Part shown: positions 1 to 8,910 of the stretch, one piece after another
How the letters are laid out: each line of letters opens with the position of its first letter
How positions within the stretch are numbered: the stretch's first letter is position 1
NCBI GenBank assembly: GCA_965199135.1
Contig: OZ240685.1
Coordinates: 2,108,001-2,172,000, forward strand
Direction of reading: 5' to 3'
From: EB88 sp965199135
Lineage (GTDB): Bacteria; Acidobacteriota; Terriglobia; Terriglobales; Acidobacteriaceae
Length of the DNA stretch: 64,000 nucleotides
Program-made: the position numbers and the translations under genes
The notes under the pieces: model-generated
The model's input: the letters and a program-made list of their open reading frames with translations, nothing else
The model's database searches: none
What the model was told of the DNA's origin: nothing

Positions 1-1
1 C

Positions 2-601
2 CCGGGCACGATCTACATCAACACCTACGACGCGACCCATCGCTCGCTCGCGAATGTCGAATCGATCGCGTACCACGAGGGCATTCCGGGGCACCACCTG
101 CAGATCTCGATCGCCCAGGAGCTGCAGGGGATCCCCGAGTTCCGCAAGTACCAGGGCTACATCGCCTATGAAGAAGGCTGGGGTCTGTACGCCGAGCGGC
201 TGGGCAAGGATATGGGCTTCTACCAGGATCCCTACTCGGATTATGGCCGGCTGGAGACCGATATCTTTCGTGCGGTGCGGCTGGTCGTCGACACCGGGGT
301 GCACTCCGAGCACTGGACCCGGCAACAGATGGTCGACTACTTCCACGCGCACACCGGGCTCGATGAGACAACGGTGCAGGCCGAGACCGACCGCTACATC
401 GCGTGGCCTGGACAGGCGCTTGGCTACAAGATTGGGCAGTTGGAGATACTGAAGCTGCGCGCGAAGGCACAGGCAGCCCTCGGCAGCCGCTTCAGCTACC
501 GTAGCTTCCATGACGAGGTGCTCGACGCAGGCCCCTTGCCGATGGATGTGCTCGAGACGCGGATCAACGGGTGGATTGCGAAGCAGGGGGCAGCGAAGTG
601 A
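2..601 (+). CDS. DUF885 family metallopeptidase, C-terminal part
   Basis: The reading frame is open from the window edge, so the N-terminus lies outside; 199 residues are visible. The motif HEGIPGHH (visible residues 25-32) is the metal-binding signature of DUF885 proteins, which are secreted or periplasmic zinc metallopeptidase-like proteins, often about 600 residues long. EEGWGLYAERLG and RLVVDTGVH further along are also conserved in this family. The substrate is not known; peptidase activity is inferred from the motif. The stop codon overlaps the GTG start of proC (GTGA), so the two genes are probably translationally coupled. Confidence 0.88.
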   Translation, partial: PGTIYINTYDATHRSLANVESIAYHEGIPGHHLQISIAQELQGIPEFRKYQGYIAYEEGWGLYAERLGKDMGFYQDPYSDYGRLETDIFRAVRLVVDTGVHSEHWTRQQMVDYFHAHTGLDETTVQAETDRYIAWPGQALGYKIGQLEILKLRAKAQAALGSRFSYRSFHDEVLDAGPLPMDVLETRINGWIAKQGAAK

Positions 602-1416
602 ACGAGCAGCGACCAAAGATAGCAGTGCTGGGCGCCGGCAAGATGGGCGGAATCCTGCTGCAGGCGTTTCTGAAGCAGAAGCTGTTTGAGCCCGCGGAGA
701 TCATGGCGACCGTGGCGCATGAGGAGCGGGCGACCGTGCTCTCGACGCAGTGGGGGGTGGAGGTGACCACTGACAACCTCCGCGCTGCGCACTTCGCGGA
801 CATCATCCTGCTCGGGGTCAAACCCTTCCAGATCGCGGACCTGCTCGGGGTGATTCGGCCGGCCTTGACGAAGCGCAAGATGCTGATCTCGGTGGCGGCG
901 TCGGTGAAAACGGGCGCGATCGAGGACGCCGCCGACCTTGAAATCGCGGTGGTTCGCGCCATGCCGAATACCCCCTCGACACTTGGAGCCGGGATTGCCG
1001 GCCTGTGCCGGGGACGGTTTGTTTCAGACGAGCAGATGGAGTTTGCCTCGCAGGTGTTTGCCACGGTCGGGCGTACCGTTACCGTCGACGAGAAACACAT
1101 GGACGCAGTGACCGGGCTTTCCGCGTCCGGTCCCGCCTTTATCTACATCATTCTCGAGTCGCTTGCAGAGGCGGGCGTGAAGGTGGGTCTGCCGCGGGAT
1201 GTCGCGACCCTGCTGGCGGCGCAGACGACCTATGGCGCGGCCAAGATGGTCCTCGATACGGGCTACCATCCTGCGCTGCTCAAGGATGCGGTGACCACGC
1301 CTGCAGGCTGCACGATCGACGGCATCCTGGAACTTGAAGAGGGCGGCCTGCGCGTGACGCTGATCAAGGCGGTCATGAAGGCGACCGAGCGGGCACGCGA
1401 GCTGGCAAAAGGGTAG
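598..1416 (+). CDS. proC: Pyrroline-5-carboxylate reductase
   Basis: It catalyses the last step of proline synthesis, the NAD(P)H-dependent reduction of 1-pyrroline-5-carboxylate to proline in the cytoplasm. The 272-residue length is normal for ProC. The N-terminal Rossmann motif is VLGAGKMGG, and the C-terminal dimerisation domain carries the family signature GLSASGPAF and the TTPAGCTIDG segment. I chose the GTG at 598 because it overlaps the upstream stop in a GTGA arrangement and follows a GGGGG ribosome-binding tract; an upstream GTG at 571 would add nine residues that do not look like ProC. A stem-loop terminator follows at 1435-1458. Confidence 0.95.
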   Translation: MNEQRPKIAVLGAGKMGGILLQAFLKQKLFEPAEIMATVAHEERATVLSTQWGVEVTTDNLRAAHFADIILLGVKPFQIADLLGVIRPALTKRKMLISVAASVKTGAIEDAADLEIAVVRAMPNTPSTLGAGIAGLCRGRFVSDEQMEFASQVFATVGRTVTVDEKHMDAVTGLSASGPAFIYIILESLAEAGVKVGLPRDVATLLAAQTTYGAAKMVLDTGYHPALLKDAVTTPAGCTIDGILELEEGGLRVTLIKAVMKATERARELAKG

Positions 1417-1434
1417 AGACGGGGATGAACGCTA

Positions 1435-1458
1435 AAGGAGGGCTCGGGAGCCCTCCTT
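1435..1458. terminator. Stem-loop between convergent genes
   Basis: A perfect 10-bp inverted repeat AAGGAGGGCT/AGCCCTCCTT surrounds a four-base loop. It sits between proC (plus) and the LEA-like gene (minus) and could stop transcription from both sides. The trailing T tract is short on both strands. Confidence 0.6.
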
Positions 1459-1479
1459 CCTGCGACAACCGGCGGTTCG

Positions 1480-1941
1480 TTACTGCGGCGAGCTGTCCTG
1501 GACCTTCTGCCTGGTCTGCATGCCCTTGTCCTTGGCATCCATGTTCGCTTCCTTGGCCTTGTCCTTGGCTACTGTGGTCTTCTCGGCCTTCGGATCGAAC
1601 ACCTTCTGCACACCTTCCTTGCTCTTGTCGTAGGTCTTCACGGTGCCTTCCTTGCTTTTATCCGCGACCGTTGTGGTGCCTTCCTTGGTCTTGTCGTAAG
1701 CCTTGGTGGTGCCGCTCTTGGTGCTGCGGGCTGCATGCTTCGTTGCATGCTTGGTCTTGTGGTAGGCCTTTTTGGTAGTCGAGCTGGTCGCGTGCGCGGT
1801 GTCCTTCGTGGCGTTCTTGGTGTCGGTTCCCGCGTTGTGCATATCCTGCCCCGCGGTCTGAGCGATCGATGCAAGGGGCATCACCAGGGTGGAGGCCAGC
1901 ATGACGGAGGCAAGTGCTGAAAAGACGCGGACATTCTTCAT
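1480..1941 (-). CDS. Small secreted Lys-rich protein with LEA-like repeats
   Basis: This 153-residue protein begins with a clear signal peptide (MKNVRVFS, then a hydrophobic stretch ending near ASIAQ). The mature part is strongly hydrophilic and built from imperfect repeats of the type YDKTKEGTTTVADKSKEG, rich in Lys, Thr, Asp and Ala and with no Cys or Trp. This pattern resembles group 3 LEA proteins, which form amphipathic helices on drying and protect membranes or proteins. That function is an inference. The ATG at 1941 was preferred over an in-frame start 16 codons upstream because it puts the signal peptide first. It is transcribed divergently from the heme A synthase gene. Confidence 0.72.
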   Translation of the reverse strand: MKNVRVFSALASVMLASTLVMPLASIAQTAGQDMHNAGTDTKNATKDTAHATSSTTKKAYHKTKHATKHAARSTKSGTTKAYDKTKEGTTTVADKSKEGTVKTYDKSKEGVQKVFDPKAEKTTVAKDKAKEANMDAKDKGMQTRQKVQDSSPQ

Positions 1942-2033
1942 AGTCCTGAAAAGATTCAGTTGGCAGGGAAAGGGTTGCAGTCCCGCCATTTAATATCAGA
2001 GACGTTGCGGTATTTACCGCAGGGGTGTTGCGC

Positions 2034-3068
2034 GTGGCCTCGAAGGTTTCCGTTCCCGTCGGCATCTCGGTTCCGCGCTCGTCGCGTGTTGGCTCCGCGA
2101 CCCGGGAGACGTCAGCGGGGCTGCGGCGGTACGGCTGGCTTGTTGTTGCCTACAACGTGTTGGTGATCCTGTGGGGCGCCGTGGTTCGCGCCACGGGATC
2201 CGGGAATGGCTGTGGGGAACACTGGCCGCTGTGTGGCGGCACCGTGGTCCAGCACTGGCGGACCGTGGCATCGGTCATCGAGTTTGCCCATCGCGCGACC
2301 TCCGGCATCGCCGTTCTCGCCCTGTTTGGCCTGGTCACGTGGACCTGGCGCGGAACAGCGCCCCGGCACATCGCGCGTGTCTTTGCCGCGGCTTCGGCCG
2401 TGCTGACCATCAACGAGGCCTTGCTAGGCGCACTGCTGGTGCTGCTGGGCCACACCGGTACCGACCAGTCACCCATGCGGGCTTTCTGGCTCTCGCTCCA
2501 CCTCGCCAACACGCTGCTGCTGCTCGCGGCGCTCACGCTGACCGCGCACTTTCTCAGCCGGGACCTGGGCCGGATGCGCGGCGGCGTGCAGCTCCAGTTT
2601 GTGTGGCTGGGAGGCATCGGCCTCGTTGCGACGCTGCTGGTTGGGGTGAGCGGGTCTCTGGCGGCCCTCGGGGACACGCTTTACCCGGCTCACTCGCTCG
2701 CCGAGGCCTTTGCCCAGGACTTCGCCCCCGGCGCCAACTGGCTCCTGCACATTCGCTGGATCCACCCGGCGCTCAGCCTGGTGGCCGGCGCGTGGATCCT
2801 GTTCGTGGTCGCGCGCACCTACAGGGCCGGCGACGGCGCGCTCGCATCCTCGGTTGTCGGGCTGCTGGGCATGCAGATCGTGCTGGGCGTTGCGGACGTG
2901 CTGCTACTCGCGCCCACCTGGCTGCAGGTTACCCACCTGCTCGGCGCGGACCTGCTCTGGATCTCGCTCGTGGTGCTCTCTGCCCGTCTCTGCATCCGGC
3001 CGCTCGGCTGCACCGGTGCAGGCGCGCTCAACTCCTGTGCACGTCAGGCGATGGTCGCAGCGGAGTAG
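2034..3068 (+). CDS. ctaA: COX15/CtaA family heme A synthase
   Basis: It is a polytopic membrane protein that oxidises heme O to heme A for aa3-type cytochrome oxidase. Eight hydrophobic segments are visible. Family hallmarks are GAVVRATGSGNGCGEHWPLC near the N-terminus, with a cysteine pair on the loop, then EFAHRATSG and later SLHLANT and HIRWIHP, which supply the heme-ligand histidines. GTG 2034 has an AGGGG tract eight bases upstream; GTG 2025 is the alternative. The 3' end overlaps the epimerase gene on the other strand by 25 bases. No cytochrome oxidase genes are in the window. Confidence 0.9.
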   Translation: MASKVSVPVGISVPRSSRVGSATRETSAGLRRYGWLVVAYNVLVILWGAVVRATGSGNGCGEHWPLCGGTVVQHWRTVASVIEFAHRATSGIAVLALFGLVTWTWRGTAPRHIARVFAAASAVLTINEALLGALLVLLGHTGTDQSPMRAFWLSLHLANTLLLLAALTLTAHFLSRDLGRMRGGVQLQFVWLGGIGLVATLLVGVSGSLAALGDTLYPAHSLAEAFAQDFAPGANWLLHIRWIHPALSLVAGAWILFVVARTYRAGDGALASSVVGLLGMQIVLGVADVLLLAPTWLQVTHLLGADLLWISLVVLSARLCIRPLGCTGAGALNSCARQAMVAAE

Positions 3069-4024
3069 CGCTGCTGGTACCAGGCGACAGTCTGTCGCAA
3101 GCCCTCTTCGAACGTAACCGTCGGGTCATACCCAAAGGCAGCGCGGGCCGCCGAGATGTCGGCGAGTGAGTTCTGGATATCGCCTGCGCGCGTATCGGTG
3201 TAGATCGGCGGCCCGGGGAAGTGGAGCAGCTCGGCCAGCACCTGGAAGGTCTTGTTGAGGGTATGGCGCTCGCCGCAGGCCACGTTGAAGACCCGCCCGG
3301 CCACCTGCTCGGCCGGAGCCGCCGCCGCCAGCAGGTTCGCTGACACAGCATTGCCGACGAAGGTGAAATCTCGGCCCTGCTCGCCGTCGCCGAAGATGGT
3401 GGGCTGCTCGCCCCCCATCATCTGGAGCGTCCACCGGGCCATCACTCCGGAGTAGGGGCTGTCGGGCACCTGGCGCGGTCCAAAGATGTTGAAGTAGCGC
3501 AGCGCCACTGTTTCGAGGCCATACACCTGCCAGTAGGAGCGCATGTAGAGCTCACCGGTGAGCTTCTGCACCGGGTATGGAGCGATCGGCATCGGCACCA
3601 TCGTCTCGACGCGGGGGAAGCCTGGCTGATTTCCGTAGGCAGACGACGACGCAGCGTAGACGATACGCCGCACTCCCGCGGCGCGAGCACCTTCGAGAAG
3701 GTTGAAGGTGCCGTCGGTGTTGGCGGTGTGCGAGGTTCGCGGGTCCTCGATAGAGCGGGGGACTGAGGGCAGCGCGCCCTGGTGAAAGATCACGTCCACC
3801 CCTTCGCAGGCAGCAGCTGTAGCGGCAGGGTCGCGCAGGTCGCCCTCGAAGAGGTGAAAGGAGCCTTTGCCGCTGCGGGCGGTGCTTGCAAGCACCTCGA
3901 TATTGCTCCGTAGCCCGGTCTCGAAGTTGTCAAAACCGGTGACGCGCTCCCCCTGCCGAAGGAGCGTTTCCGCAATGTGGGAGCCGATAAAGCCGGCGGC
4001 TCCGGTGACTAAATAGCATGCCAT
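3044..4024 (-). CDS. NAD-dependent sugar-nucleotide epimerase (extended SDR)
   Basis: A 326-residue cytoplasmic enzyme of the extended short-chain dehydrogenase family that converts nucleotide sugars. The N-terminal NAD-binding motif is GAAGFIGSH (residues 8-16), the catalytic triad is SSSAYG (126-131) with YPVQK (Tyr150, Lys154), and RYFNIFGPRQ and GDGEQGRDF match UDP-GlcNAc/UDP-glucuronate 4-epimerase relatives such as WbpP. Exact substrate specificity cannot be read from sequence. It lies divergently from the GDP-mannose genes and could feed the polysaccharide locus at 50-62 kb. Confidence 0.85.
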   Translation of the reverse strand: MACYLVTGAAGFIGSHIAETLLRQGERVTGFDNFETGLRSNIEVLASTARSGKGSFHLFEGDLRDPAATAAACEGVDVIFHQGALPSVPRSIEDPRTSHTANTDGTFNLLEGARAAGVRRIVYAASSSAYGNQPGFPRVETMVPMPIAPYPVQKLTGELYMRSYWQVYGLETVALRYFNIFGPRQVPDSPYSGVMARWTLQMMGGEQPTIFGDGEQGRDFTFVGNAVSANLLAAAAPAEQVAGRVFNVACGERHTLNKTFQVLAELLHFPGPPIYTDTRAGDIQNSLADISAARAAFGYDPTVTFEEGLRQTVAWYQQRYSAATIA

Positions 4025-4108
4025 GGTTCTACTGTAGACGGTTACGGACGGCGTCCCGTGGTTTTTGGCGGCGGGAGAAAGCCCGCTCGATGGGGCATAC
4101 TGAGGTGC

Positions 4109-5104
4109 ATGGATTCCGTTGTGGCATCAACCGCCGCCTCTGTCGCGCCTTTCAAGGTAGCGCCCTACTTCTCAGAACGTATCTGGGGTTTCGACGATCT
4201 TGCTCCGTGGTTTGCGAAGAAGGCTGAAGGCCAGCCCATTGGGGAGGCCTGGCTGACCGGGCCGGAGAGCACGGTGGCGAACGGACCGTTTGCCGGGCAG
4301 AAGCTCGGGGATGTTGTGAAGGCTCATGCGGAGTCGATCCTTGGCGAGTTTGCGGCCGAGCGTGAGTATCCGCTGCTGATCAAGGTGCTGTTTCCGCGCG
4401 AGAAGTTGAGCGTCCAGGTGCATCCGGACGACGCCCTGGCGCAGCAAAAGGGCGAACCCCGCGGCAAGACCGAGTGCTGGTATGCGCTGGAAGCCTCGCC
4501 TGAGGGCAAGGTCGCTGTCGGCATCAAGCCGGGTACGAGCCCGGAGCAGGTGCGCGCGGCGATCGAGGGCAAGTCGCTCGAAGACCTGCTGACCTGGATC
4601 CCGATGAAGGCCGGCGACATGGTCTTTGTGGACGCGGGAACGGTACACGCCATCTGGCCGGGACTTGTGATCCTCGAAACGCAGCAGACCTCGGACACGA
4701 CGTATCGCATGTACGACTATGGGCGGCCGCGCGAGCTGCACGTCGATGCCTCGCTCGAAGCGATGCGGCTGGAGACGGCTGCGGGCAAGGTCCTGCCGAA
4801 GCCGGGCACACATGGCGAGACGGTGCTGGTCGACGAGCAGTACTTCCGCGTGGAGCGCTGGTCGGGCGATGCAGCCGGGCTGAGCGCAGCCGCCATCGCA
4901 GCAGGGGGAACCCAGCTTCTGTTTGTCGCGGATGGAACGCTTCGGCTGGAAGGCGAGGGCTTTGCTCCCTTCACGCTGGACCGCTGCGAGCTGGCGGTGA
5001 TCCCGGCCAGCGCCGGCCGCTGGGAGGTCCGGGGGCAGGCAACGGCGATGCGGATCGTGCCGCAGAGCTTTACTAATGCACGGAGCAACGGGGCAAAGGC
5101 GTAG
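4109..5104 (+). CDS. manA: Mannose-6-phosphate isomerase, type I
   Basis: It interconverts fructose-6-phosphate and mannose-6-phosphate, the entry to GDP-mannose. The cupin zinc ligands are visible: QVHPDD (Gln103, His105), Glu122 in KTECWYAL and His180 in AGTVHAI. The length of 331 residues is typical of the short bacterial form. ATG 4109 has GAGGT just upstream; an in-frame start 17 codons earlier has an Arg-rich, unconserved extension. It heads the run manA-manC-phosphohexomutase on one strand. Confidence 0.93.
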   Translation: MDSVVASTAASVAPFKVAPYFSERIWGFDDLAPWFAKKAEGQPIGEAWLTGPESTVANGPFAGQKLGDVVKAHAESILGEFAAEREYPLLIKVLFPREKLSVQVHPDDALAQQKGEPRGKTECWYALEASPEGKVAVGIKPGTSPEQVRAAIEGKSLEDLLTWIPMKAGDMVFVDAGTVHAIWPGLVILETQQTSDTTYRMYDYGRPRELHVDASLEAMRLETAAGKVLPKPGTHGETVLVDEQYFRVERWSGDAAGLSAAAIAAGGTQLLFVADGTLRLEGEGFAPFTLDRCELAVIPASAGRWEVRGQATAMRIVPQSFTNARSNGAKA

Positions 5105-5180
5105 GCTTAGACCCTCGAGACCGAGGCCGCGGATGTGGCCGAGGTCCCACACAGCGATCCAGATCCGGGAGAGAGAAGCC

Positions 5181-6296
5181 ATGGGAGCACCGACCGAGTT
5201 CCGACCGATCATCCTTGCAGGCGGCAGCGGCACCCGCTTCTGGCCGCGGAGCCGCAAGGCGCGTGCCAAGCAGGTGCTGGCGCTCGATGGCGAGCGCACC
5301 ATGATCCAGCGCACCGTGGACCGGCTGGGGCCGCTTGCCTCGCATGAGGACGTGTGGGTGATCACCAACGATCTCCTGTCACCCGAGATCTGCGGACAGC
5401 TCGACCTCGTGCCGCAGGGGCAGGTGGTCTGCGAGCCGGCCGCACGCAACACAGCGCCGGCCGCAGGCCTCGCCGCGTTCCTGGTGGAGCGCCAAAACCC
5501 TGACGCGATCCTGGGCATGTTCCCGGCCGACCACGTGATCGCGAACGAAGCTGCGTTCGTTGCGGTGATCCGGCGGGCGATCCTGCTCGCGGCAGCGGGC
5601 GAGAACATGGTGGTCCTGGGCATCAAGCCCACCCGCGCGGAGACCGGCTACGGCTACATCGAAACCGGCGAGACGATGCCCGCCGGTGAACACCGGGTCC
5701 GGCGTTTCACGGAGAAGCCCAATCAGGAGCGTGCCGAGGCCTTCCTCGCGGCCGGCAATTACGACTGGAACTCCGGCATCTTCATCTGGAGCGCGCGCAC
5801 CTTGGCCAATGCCATGCGCGAGCACCTGCCGGAGACTGCGCCGCTGCTGGAGACGATTGCCGCCGCCTATGGCACGCCGCAGTTCAAGGATGTGTTCGCC
5901 GAGCTCTATCCGAAGTGCGAGAACATCAGCGTGGATTACGCCATCCTCGAGCCCCGCTCAGCCAAGGGCGAGCACAAGTCCAACCTCTTCTGCCTGCAGG
6001 CAGACTTTGGCTGGAACGATCTCGGCTCGTGGGCCGCGCTCTACGAGCATCAGCTCGAGCAGCATGAGCACGTGGATGCACATGACAACGTAACCGAGAG
6101 TGCAGGCGTGCTCGCGGTGGATGCACAACGCAACTATGCCTACAGCCCAAAGAAGTTTGTGGCGATGGTCGGCGTGAAGGACCTGGTGGTGGTTGAAACC
6201 GACGATGCCATTTTGATCACGACGCGGCACCACTCGCAGGATGTGGGAAAGATCGTGAAAGAACTTGCCATGCAAGGCAAGAAAGAGCTGATTTAA
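5181..6296 (+). CDS. manC: Mannose-1-phosphate guanylyltransferase
   Basis: It makes GDP-mannose from mannose-1-phosphate and GTP. The nucleotidyltransferase signature GGSGTRFWPRSRKARAKQ occupies residues 14-31, followed by FPADHVI, ETGYGYIE, RRFTEKP and NWNSGIF-like YDWNSGIF motifs, all characteristic of GDP-mannose pyrophosphorylases. At 371 residues it is the single-domain form without the fused type II isomerase; that activity is supplied by the separate manA upstream. ATG 5181 follows a GAGAGAAG ribosome-binding stretch. Confidence 0.94.
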   Translation: MGAPTEFRPIILAGGSGTRFWPRSRKARAKQVLALDGERTMIQRTVDRLGPLASHEDVWVITNDLLSPEICGQLDLVPQGQVVCEPAARNTAPAAGLAAFLVERQNPDAILGMFPADHVIANEAAFVAVIRRAILLAAAGENMVVLGIKPTRAETGYGYIETGETMPAGEHRVRRFTEKPNQERAEAFLAAGNYDWNSGIFIWSARTLANAMREHLPETAPLLETIAAAYGTPQFKDVFAELYPKCENISVDYAILEPRSAKGEHKSNLFCLQADFGWNDLGSWAALYEHQLEQHEHVDAHDNVTESAGVLAVDAQRNYAYSPKKFVAMVGVKDLVVVETDDAILITTRHHSQDVGKIVKELAMQGKKELI

Positions 6297-6341
6297 CCAG
6301 CCGTAGTCGTCGACACTGGCAGCACAGCTTGGGGAGCAGAG

Positions 6342-7775
6342 ATGGGCGCAGAGCAGGTAAAGTTTGGCACCGACGGTTGGCGCGGTGTTATCGCAGACGA
6401 TTTCACCGTTGAGAACGTCAGGGTCGCGGCGGCAGCGATCGGCAACTACCTGCTGCGCGAGCAGGCGCGTGAAAAGGGCGCAGCCATCGGCTACGACACG
6501 CGCTTCGGCTCGAAGGCCTTCGCCGAAGCCGTCGCCGAGGTTCTCGCAGGTGCAGGCATCCCGGTGGCTTTGTCGGACCGGATCACGCCTACCCCGGCAC
6601 TCTCCTATGCGGTGCGTGAGCGCGAGGCCGCGGGTGGTGTGATGATCACGTCCTCGCACAATCCGTTCCAGTGGAACGGGGTCAAGTACAAGGCCTGGTA
6701 CGGCGGTTCCGGCCGCCCGGCGATCATCTCCGAGATCGAGAAAGAGCTGGGCAAGCCGCTTGAGAAGGCGGCGTCGCCGGCGAAGATCGAGACGATCGAT
6801 TTCGTCTCTCCCTACCGCAAAGCCATCTGTGACTTCGCCAATCTCGAGGCCATCCGCACCTCGGGCCTGAAGTTCGCTGTCGACTGCATGTATGGAGCGG
6901 GCCGCGGTATTCTTGCCGGGATCTTCACCGAGCTTGGTGTCGATCATGTGGAGATCCGCGCGGAGCACAACCCGCTTTTCCCGGGGATCAACCCCGAGCC
7001 GATCGAGCCGCATATCCGTGCCCTCGGTGAGGCGACGGTTGCGAACAAGTGCCAGGCCGGCTTTGCCACCGATGGCGACGCGGACCGCATCGGCGCTGTC
7101 GATGAGCATGGAAACTTCGTTGACCCACACAAGATCTTCTCGATCCTGCTCGAGTGGCTGCTCAGGGCCAAGGGCTGGCCGGGTGGGGTGACGCGCGCCT
7201 TCAACACCACCGGCATGCTCGACCGCATTGCCGCGAAGCATGGCCGCAAGCTCTACGAGCATGGCATCGGCTTCAAGTATGTCTGCGACCTGATGCTTGA
7301 GGAAGAGATCCTGATCGGCGGCGAAGAGTCCGGCGGCATCGGCATCCAGCGCCACCTGCCGGAGCGTGACGGGCTGCTCAACGCGCTGCTGCTCGCGACC
7401 GTCATGTCAGAAGAAAAGAAGACGCTTGGCGAGCTGGTCGCCGCACTGCAGACCGAGTACGGCGAGCACCAGTATGGACGGATCGACCTGCACATCAAGG
7501 ACGAGCTGAAGAATGCAACGATCGCCAAGGCGAAGAGCGGCGTCAAGGAGTTCGCCGGCATGCTGGTGACGCGCACTTCGACGCTCGACGGGATCAAGTT
7601 CTTTGTCGAAAACCCCGAGGCGCAAGGCAAGCAGAACGCGGCAGAGAGCTGGCTGCTGCTGCGCGCTTCGGGAACCGAGCCGCTGTTGCGGATCTACTCC
7701 GAGGCTTCGTCCGTCGAATCGGTGCAGAAGCTGCTCGAGGCAGGGCGGCAGTTTGCAATGACGAGCCTCGACTGA
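6342..7775 (+). CDS. Phosphoglucomutase/phosphomannomutase family protein
   Basis: An alpha-D-phosphohexomutase that moves phosphate between C6 and C1 of a hexose. It shows all four domain signatures: the phosphoserine loop TSSHNP (Ser105), the magnesium loop DGDADR (Asp244, 246, 248), the sugar loop GGEESGG and the phosphate-binding RASGTEPLLRIY near the C-terminus. The position after manA and manC suggests it supplies mannose-1-phosphate, although glucose specificity is also possible. The start has GGGGAG seven bases upstream. Confidence 0.93.
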   Translation: MGAEQVKFGTDGWRGVIADDFTVENVRVAAAAIGNYLLREQAREKGAAIGYDTRFGSKAFAEAVAEVLAGAGIPVALSDRITPTPALSYAVREREAAGGVMITSSHNPFQWNGVKYKAWYGGSGRPAIISEIEKELGKPLEKAASPAKIETIDFVSPYRKAICDFANLEAIRTSGLKFAVDCMYGAGRGILAGIFTELGVDHVEIRAEHNPLFPGINPEPIEPHIRALGEATVANKCQAGFATDGDADRIGAVDEHGNFVDPHKIFSILLEWLLRAKGWPGGVTRAFNTTGMLDRIAAKHGRKLYEHGIGFKYVCDLMLEEEILIGGEESGGIGIQRHLPERDGLLNALLLATVMSEEKKTLGELVAALQTEYGEHQYGRIDLHIKDELKNATIAKAKSGVKEFAGMLVTRTSTLDGIKFFVENPEAQGKQNAAESWLLLRASGTEPLLRIYSEASSVESVQKLLEAGRQFAMTSLD

Positions 7776-7812
7776 ACACTGCGTCGAACGTCCTGCAGGG
7801 GAGCGAGTGAAG

Positions 7813-8430
7813 ATGGCTGTAGCTGTCAATACGCGGATCGACACCGCTGTGCCGGACCAGCAGGTGCTCCTCTTGCAGCGCATCACGCTTGGCTGGATGC
7901 TGCTCGAGTGTGGGATCGCGCTGTTTTCCGCGGCACAGGCACACAGTGTCTCGCTTCTTGCCTTTGGCTCGGACAGCATCGTTGAGCTTATCTCCGCCAG
8001 TGTGGTCCTGCTGCAGTTTTCCAGGGGCTCGAGGATCAGCGAAGCCCAGGCAGCGCGAGCCTGCGGAACGTTGCTGTACATCCTCGCAGCCGTGGTCACA
8101 GCGCTCGCGGCGGGCGCGCTGTTCCTCCGGGTCCCGAGTGAGAGCAGCGTTCCCGGTCTCCTGATCACCGCAGGCGCCCTGTTGCTCATGCCTCTGCTCG
8201 CGCGGTTGAAGTTTCGCGCAGCCACACGGACCGGCAACAAGGCGCTGCGTGCCGATGCGACGCAGTCGGCCATGTGCGCGTACCTTGCCGCGATGACGCT
8301 GCTTGCACTCCTGCTCCACAGGGTTTTCTCCGTGCAATGGATCGATCCCGCTGCAGCGCTTGTGGCCGTGCCACTGCTCCTGGTGGAAGCGCGACGTGCC
8401 CGCCGCGGACAAACCTGCTCCTGTTGTTGA
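7813..8430 (+). CDS. CDF-like membrane protein lacking the cytoplasmic domain
   Basis: A 205-residue protein with about six hydrophobic segments. GSDSIVELISA in the second transmembrane region and RADATQSAMCAYLA in the fifth place acidic residues where cation diffusion facilitators bind Zn or Co, so it matches the membrane half of the CDF family. The usual C-terminal cytoplasmic dimerisation domain is missing; the protein ends with CSCC, a possible metal-binding tail. ATG 7813 was chosen because AGGGGAG lies nine bases upstream; GTG 7807 is too close to it. Transport function is inferred. Confidence 0.68.
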   Translation: MAVAVNTRIDTAVPDQQVLLLQRITLGWMLLECGIALFSAAQAHSVSLLAFGSDSIVELISASVVLLQFSRGSRISEAQAARACGTLLYILAAVVTALAAGALFLRVPSESSVPGLLITAGALLLMPLLARLKFRAATRTGNKALRADATQSAMCAYLAAMTLLALLLHRVFSVQWIDPAAALVAVPLLLVEARRARRGQTCSCC

Positions 8431-8475
8431 AGTAGTTGCGACGCGATTCGCATTAAGCGTGTATGCTGAACGCGT

Positions 8476-8910
8476 ATGCTTGCTTTCCGTTCTGCTCCAT
8501 CCGGGTCGTTTCGCATCTGGGCCGACAAGCTCGGGATCTGCACCTCGGTGCTGTGCGTGGTGCACTGCATCTTCACTCCCGTGCTGTTGTCTTTTTCGAG
8601 CGTTGCTGCGCACCTCCTTCCGGGCGAAGAAAAGACGCATCGCTGCCTGGCCCTGCTCGTCGCCTGCTTCGGAGCGCTCGCCGTGGTGAATGGATTCCGG
8701 CGGCATCATCGTGGGTTGGTGCTGTTTCTGATGATGGGCGGGCTCGCGCTGATCTTCGGCGCTGCCTGGTTTGGCGACAGGCTGCCGACGCATGGCTGGG
8801 AGGTCGCGGTGACCTTCGCCGGCAGCAGCCTGATGGTCGCCGCACACCGGTTCAATCACACCTTCTGCAAGTCATGCGAGTGTGCAATGCCCACCGGTTC
8901 CTGCACCTAG
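8476..8910 (+). CDS. MerC domain membrane protein
   Basis: A 144-residue protein with four hydrophobic segments. GICTSVLCVVHCIFTPV in the first segment matches the MerC mercury-transport domain, whose paired cysteines bind metal, and the C-terminus adds a CKSCECAMPTGSC cluster. There is no mer operon nearby (no merA, merP or merR), so the substrate may be another soft metal. It follows the CDF-like gene by 45 bases. The stop codon overlaps that of the convergent hydroxylase gene by four bases. Confidence 0.78.
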   Translation: MLAFRSAPSGSFRIWADKLGICTSVLCVVHCIFTPVLLSFSSVAAHLLPGEEKTHRCLALLVACFGALAVVNGFRRHHRGLVLFLMMGGLALIFGAAWFGDRLPTHGWEVAVTFAGSSLMVAAHRFNHTFCKSCECAMPTGSCT

